A DNA stretch of 64,000 nucleotides from Choristoneura fumiferana (lineage: Eukaryota > Arthropoda > Insecta > Lepidoptera > Tortricidae). A program made the position numbers and the translations under genes. Below, one piece after another: positions 59,001 through 64,000 of the stretch. The stretch is from NCBI RefSeq assembly GCF_025370935.1, contig NC_133477.1, forward strand, positions 20,330,716 through 20,394,715. The letters are read 5' to 3'. The notes below the pieces were generated by a model, which worked only from the letters and a program-made list of their open reading frames with translations, was not told where the DNA came from and made no database searches. Positions within the stretch are counted from its first letter, which is position 1; the number at the start of each line of letters is the position of its first letter.

Positions 59001-61362
59001 GCGTGTAAATTTTGTGTACAGTAAAATATCGTCACACAAGCTAGCGGAGACTAGACATCCAGACAGATATGAATGACAACGACAAGCCACATTTATATTG
59101 GTCCTTAACTTTTTTTCCGAATGGCAGCAAAATGTGTAAATAAACATTAAGTTACATTTCACTATCGGTATCGAAAATAATGCTTTACGATTTTTATTTC
59201 TCAAGACTGGTTATGAAAAGTTATATTAACATACGTACACACCAAAAACAGGGAAACATTTTAAAAATGTTTATTTTTAAAAACATTTCTATGTTGTGTT
59301 TCACTGAACCGAAGACTTCGTTTTCTAATGGGAAAAAAATCTAGTAAAAAATCTATTTCATTTATGCTCTTTTGCTGTAGGTATAGTAGTTCAAAAATAA
59401 CCAACTTATTTAATTATAGTGCACTCTTGGAGAAAGAGGCTCGTAATAGGTTTTTAATTAGCTGTTTTTATTTTCATTAACCTTTTGTTAAAGTTGGAGA
59501 ATATTTTTATAAGCATACTACATCGCCCAAGCGTTCCGTTAAGTTTGTAAAGGACCAATTTCGTAAGAGACTTTTGTATTGGGAAAATATTAGAAAGTGA
59601 TTTATAATAATCTGTTATCAGGAACTGTTTTTTCAAGTTTCCTCTCAAATATTTTCACTTTCGAATATTTTCCCTAAATCAGCTATTATAACTATTTATT
59701 AAATTAATTGTGCTCATACACAATTTGTGAAGTAGTTAGTAATAAGGCAATGTTTTATAGACAGCACTTAGATTTAGACTTAAAACTAAGAATTAAAACA
59801 CTACACATGGCAAAATGTGATAATGTGTTAAAATGGATGTTTGGTGTTATTTCATCACAACTCTAGATATATAGGGAAACTGGATTGTAACCGGAAAAAG
59901 ACTTTAATTGCACTTACATTCTTTTACAGTGAGGGCTCAAAAATTACGCCACGCTTTATTAATTGAACTTTGTCACATTTTTTTGCGAAATTGATCTTTG
60001 ACACACGATTAATGCATGGCGCATTTTTTTCTGCATTATATAATTTGTACTCACTTGTGTACGGAGAAATAAACTGCTCAAATATTGGTCTATGTAAAGT
60101 TCTATTAAACCTAATACAATCTGCTCTGCTACGTCAGTTGTAAAAGCAATATTGCTACGTAAAGAAGTACAGTTGATTTTAGATTCGTTGTGTTGAAGTT
60201 GACATAGACTAATATTCATACAGTAAAGTTAGTTCTTTTTATCACACCAATCTGCCGCGAGAGATTTAAGAGGACATAGAAAATACTAAGTAGGAGAGGA
60301 AAAGTTTAAAGAAACTACAATAATATTAAAATTTGAGCATGATGAAGCTAAGCTCGTGTTTTAAGCTTACATTAATATCATTGTTGACTATAACGATAGA
60401 ATTACAAGACTCATATTGACGACTCGTTAGTTATAACTTGGGTTTTATTCACAGCCACAACCAAATTAATTATTAAATCGGTGGGTTTAACTAAATTACA
60501 TACAACCTTAGAAATGCAGCTACAATCACAGTAAATAAACGAGAGATCAGTTTGGACTTTCGTGAATTTTTTAAATTATGTTTAAAAATATGCCCTATAA
60601 ATTTTGGCACTTAGATAAGATGTGAATTCTAAAAACGGGATATTGCAGTTTAATTAATAATAACCTGTTTAAGTTCAACACGAGGTATTTTAAGAGAGTG
60701 CATTTTTAAATTTACGAATTGGAACAAGTACATGTGGTAAAGTAAACTTGAAGATACAGCTATTTAATATCAAGAATATAAATTACTGAGTGTAAACATT
60801 GAAGTAAACTGATCAAAGGAGTAAAGAAACACAATTAATATCGTGTAAAACTGTCAGGTATAAGAACAGTATAATAACAATCAGTCTCAAGCCAATACAT
60901 GCGGATTTCTATAGACAATCGATAATAATTAAATATACAGTACAAACATCTCTAATAGTTACAATCGTGCTTCTCAGTCGAGCGTTCTATCCGTTGCACA
61001 GGCATAAATTACAACTTGAAAACTCGTTTGCAACTACAAAAGTCCAAAAATATTTCGACTTAACACTAAAATCTACCGAGAGTTGGTCCGTCCGTTAAAA
61101 TATAGAAATAGGGAAGCTGGTACACGTAGCGCCTCTACTAGGCTGTCGCAGGCGCCGAAGCTAGCGAACAATCGGGCCACAGCAACACGTCACACTTCGA
61201 TAGATACAGTCCATACGCCACATCACAACCCGCTCCGGGGCACAGGGTCCACATAACTTTTAGATAAAGGTACCGAACGGCAATCACTGAACTCCCGGCC
61301 AAAATAATCGGGACTACTGAGGTGGCACTAAGAATTTCCGAGTCGCAATAAGATGGAGCCGT
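56050..61362 (-). other. AT-rich stretch, possible long 3' UTR
   Basis: Over 5 kb with no recognised repeat and no convincing exon, lying directly downstream of the stop codon at 61363. Scarcity of repeats compared with the rest of the window fits transcribed or constrained sequence. A very long 3' UTR is possible. Poly(A) sites were not fixed. Confidence 0.3.
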
Positions 61363-62178
61363 TCACATCCGCGACATGATCAGATATCTGCCGTCCGACA
61401 GCAACTCGCGGGTGTCGGAAGGCGAGCCCGGGCTCAAGCTCGGGGCCACCGATGGCGTCGAATACGTATCGCGGTTGAACTTGCCCAGTTTTCGCTCAGA
61501 CTCCGAGGCTAGAGAGCAGTCTTCTTCAACTATCTGCTCAAGAGGAGACTCCCGCAAGGGGTCACCGTTGAGCGCCAGTGCGTTCACGAAGCCGTGCGCG
61601 CGGTCCGGCGGCGGCTCGGTGTAAGTCTCAGTGATGGTGTCCGGCAAGACTTCGGCCGCTTTGGCCCGGCGGCCGTGCTTGGTGTGCATGCCACCAGTCT
61701 CCGCGTCACGCTCAAGCCGATGCCCCGAGCGTGACCGCGTCAACTGCCGCTGCACGTAATCCTCCAACGCATCTTCCTCGCTCTTAGTCAAAAACTTGTG
61801 TAGCACTATGAGGAAGACGCCGATACCGAGCGCGAACAGACCAGAGCAGACGAGTTCGTTGAACCAGCTGACGGAGCCGACGCTGCTCCAGGAGGTGACG
61901 TCGTCCGGGAGCCAGCCGGAGCCGATGAGGAAGAGGCCGAGGACGAGGAACACGACTCCCAGATGGAGCATCCCGACGGAGGAGACGACTTCATTCTCGG
62001 AGGCGCGGGTGTTCTTGAAGCGGCGACGCTCGAGACTGCCAGTGGAGCAGTGCGGCGAGTTGATGCCGGATTCTGACGACTGGAGGGAGTAGCGGCGCTC
62101 CTTGGCGCGCTGCTGCTCGGCTCGACGCTTGCGCTCGCGGCGGATGGCGAGCGCGGAGTGGAGTCCGACGGCGTGCAT
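61363..62178 (-). CDS. Conserved-looking two-membrane-segment protein, terminal exon
   Basis: Large exon with TGA at 61363-61365. On the minus strand cgtgcttgcag (AG at 62180-62181) sits just before GATG, so the start is placed at the ATG at 62178, giving 271 residues; reading through without the splice gives 304 from 62277, with a Gly/Arg-rich addition. Residues 13-30 are very basic (RRERKRRAEQQRAKERR), followed by a Ser-rich stretch. Membrane segment 1 is at about 70-90 (LHLGVVFLVLGLFLIGSGWL) and segment 2 at about 107-129 (SGLFALGIGVFLIVLHKFL), separated by a Ser/Trp-rich loop. Then EEDALEDYVQRQLTRSRSGH and a long acidic/Ser/Pro tail. Codon use is GC-rich against AT-rich flanks, and the frame is long and clean, so a real gene is near certain. 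The function was not recognised. The core resembles the protein encoded at 34878-48730. Confidence 0.9.
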   Translation of the reverse strand: MHAVGLHSALAIRRERKRRAEQQRAKERRYSLQSSESGINSPHCSTGSLERRRFKNTRASENEVVSSVGMLHLGVVFLVLGLFLIGSGWLPDDVTSWSSVGSVSWFNELVCSGLFALGIGVFLIVLHKFLTKSEEDALEDYVQRQLTRSRSGHRLERDAETGGMHTKHGRRAKAAEVLPDTITETYTEPPPDRAHGFVNALALNGDPLRESPLEQIVEEDCSLASESERKLGKFNRDTYSTPSVAPSLSPGSPSDTRELLSDGRYLIMSRM

Positions 62179-62290
62179 CCTGCAAGCACGGGCACGGGTC
62201 AGTGAGGCCTGTGCGCGGCGGCCGGGCCCGCCACTGCCCGTGCCCGTGCTGCCGCCACGCACACACGCGACGACCATACTGGCTGGCCAT
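62179..62290 (-). other. GC-rich upstream flank of the terminal exon
   Basis: Either intron end (polypyrimidine-poor acceptor with a ctgac branch-like word 22 bases upstream) or a 5' coding extension with 33 more residues starting MVVACVRGGS. The sequence alone does not decide; the Gly/Arg-rich composition favours non-coding. Confidence 0.4.
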
Positions 62291-63190
62291 ACTCAGGCGA
62301 GGCTGGTTCGGACTACGCTAGTACATAGAGTTGATTGAAAGCAGGAGATCCACATTTCAACCTTTTACCTTGCCCTTTCACTACCTACGTAATTAAGGTA
62401 TGGTATGGTGTAATATAATAGTGAAGCAGCAGGACAGAAGGTCTTAGTTCAATACGATAGTAAAGTTATGTCGCTGATTTACTGCTAATATATTTTGATT
62501 AAACTGTGTTATCCGAACCAGCCTGTAGCAGAGTGCAGTATATAAGTATTTAATTGCTCTAAATGCTGTCCAATTTTTAGGGGACATGAAATAGAAAATC
62601 TTTCTGAATCTTTCAAGCCATCTGATAAATGGACATTACAGCAGTGATTATAAAGTCGTCTCGTTCGGAAATTTATTACAGTCACATTATACCACTGCAC
62701 TCTACTTTTTACTGTTAGTATGATCGTAGCGTTCTGCGTTACAAAAGTTAACTTCAACTTATAAACTAAAATGTCGAAAATACATAACCTCAAAGTAAAG
62801 TGCGTTAAGTATTTTGCATGAAAAGTATTAGCTTTAACTGTCGCTCGCTTTTCAACCGCATAAGCCGAGATAATAAGAAACCGTGACCCTATCTGAAGAT
62901 AATCATCGGATTCGTTAAGACTTACAACTTTAATACTTAAATCTTACTGTTCCGGGTCGTTTGGTAGGAAATTCGAGAAGCCGATGAAGGAATTCAAATT
63001 CCGCCGAATTAAGAATAAATCCAGTTGTATCATTTTACACAAGAAAAAACCCTATATCCAACAGTGAATGATTTCTGGTTGTAAAATGTCACAGTAGACG
63101 TCGCTAGTGTTCAAAGTTCAAAGATACTGTATATTGTACAACGTAAAGTCGACCTCGCTGCTAAACGCGACGAGCGTAAGTCTTAGCCAC
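62290..63190. other. Upstream flank without supported feature
   Basis: AT-rich, only short frames. If the exon at 61363-62178 is internal or terminal, further exons must lie beyond this region. Confidence 0.4.
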
Positions 63191-63192
63191 CT

Positions 63193-63333
63193 GTACCACT
63201 ACCATGAGTTTACAGTGACCGCACTCGATAGCGACGGCGTAAATTATTTGTAGAGGCGCTGTACAATTCTCCATGCAAATAATTTACGCTGTCGCTATCG
63301 AGTACGGTCACTGTAAACTCATGGCAGTGGTAC
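63193..63333. mobile_element. Long-arm MITE
   Basis: Ends gtaccactaccatgagttta and taaactcatggcagtggtac begin inverted arms of about 57 bases with only a few mismatches (cactcgatagcgacggcg against cgctgtcgctatcgagta). The loop is about 25 bases. No clear target duplication. Confidence 0.9.
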
Positions 63334-64000
63334 TGCTGCCATTTATTATAATTAAGTGGACGGTGTGTTTACGTACCGACAATGAAGACGTACGTTCACA
63401 GCAAAGATAGGCTATGTAAGCCGTATGAGCGCCAAATAAATAACTAAGAGTAGAAGTGGTCGCCATGGCCGAAATCGGTTAGATCATCGTCATCATCATT
63501 GTATAATCAAGTATAATCAAATGGCTTATAAAAATTAAAATGCATTTTTGAAGTTACGCGGGATTTCAACTTAATCCAATCTTAATCGTTAGGTTCAAAC
63601 TCGATATCATGAAAATTCTAGATAGGACCTTTTACATTGCGCGTCGGGATAATGACAACAGCTAAGCTAATAGCGACCTAGATAATTGGAAATAGAGTTT
63701 AATCTGACATTCAATTTGTGCTTGTACAGCTTTTATCCACCGATTATAATAGCTCCGGGAAGTGTATGGATACTGCCGTAAGTACCCATATCAAGTGGTC
63801 TCTTTGTTACAGGCTTGATGAGACCACTTTACTAAATTAACAAGCAATGTTTGCTTTTATGTTTATGTTAGGTCTAATTTTGCAAGTGTAATTCATCAAC
63901 TTGTAGTGATTGAATTGACATAAAATTTGACTTGAAGCAGTCTACGGGTACAATAAGCACAGTCAACAAAAAAAGAGCTTTAAAATTATTGTTTTAACAT

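Noticed and set aside
61806..62195. Long open frames overlapping the 61-62 kb exon in other frames and on the other strand
   Set aside because: They are GC-driven shadows of the real minus-strand frame, which alone shows two clear membrane segments.

Overview
The window looks like nuclear DNA of a moth or butterfly (Lepidoptera). It is AT-rich, has long gene-free stretches, tiny exons split by kilobase introns with GT-AG borders, and a dense mix of repeats typical of lepidopteran genomes: 3' ends of RTE- and CR1-type LINEs, tRNA-derived SINEs with A and B boxes, and many short inverted-repeat DNA elements (MITEs). No bacterial-style operon, CRISPR array, true tRNA or rRNA gene was found. Species cannot be told by eye.

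Three protein-coding genes are supported, all on the minus strand. (1) 26769-27852: a two-exon gene for a MADF-BESS protein of about 196 residues, a likely DNA-binding transcription regulator. (2) 34878-48730: a four-exon gene rebuilt here by joining splice sites. It begins with a 42-base micro-exon at 48689-48730 and encodes a basic protein of about 205 residues with two membrane segments and a His/Asp/Lys-repeat tail. (3) 61363-62179: a large terminal exon coding 271 residues (304 if read through upstream) of a second two-membrane-segment protein. The hydrophobic cores of genes 2 and 3 look alike by eye, so they may be an old paralogous pair. Weaker candidates for first or untranslated exons lie near 11.7, 12.2 and 55.2 kb.

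Layout: 1-11 kb, intergenic with LINE ends, a minisatellite, a SINE and MITEs. 11.6-13 kb, possible promoter region with an extreme GC patch. 13-26.7 kb, repeats and MITEs only. 26.7-28 kb, the MADF-BESS gene in a CpG-rich setting. 28-34.8 kb, AT-rich with one SINE and one 0.5-kb inverted-repeat element. 34.9-48.7 kb, the four-exon gene with heavily invaded introns. 48.8-56 kb, repeats. 56-61.3 kb, AT-rich and nearly repeat-free, possibly long 3' UTR of the gene at 61-62 kb. 62.3-64 kb, its upstream side with one MITE.

The most informative structures are the hidden four-exon gene, a partial duplicate of its third exon separated from the original by a MITE, a MITE precisely nested in a SINE with TA target duplications, two Harbinger-type MITEs with TWA target duplications, and a MITE with a perfect 50-base inverted repeat. 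Nothing seen amounts to a clearly new multi-gene system.
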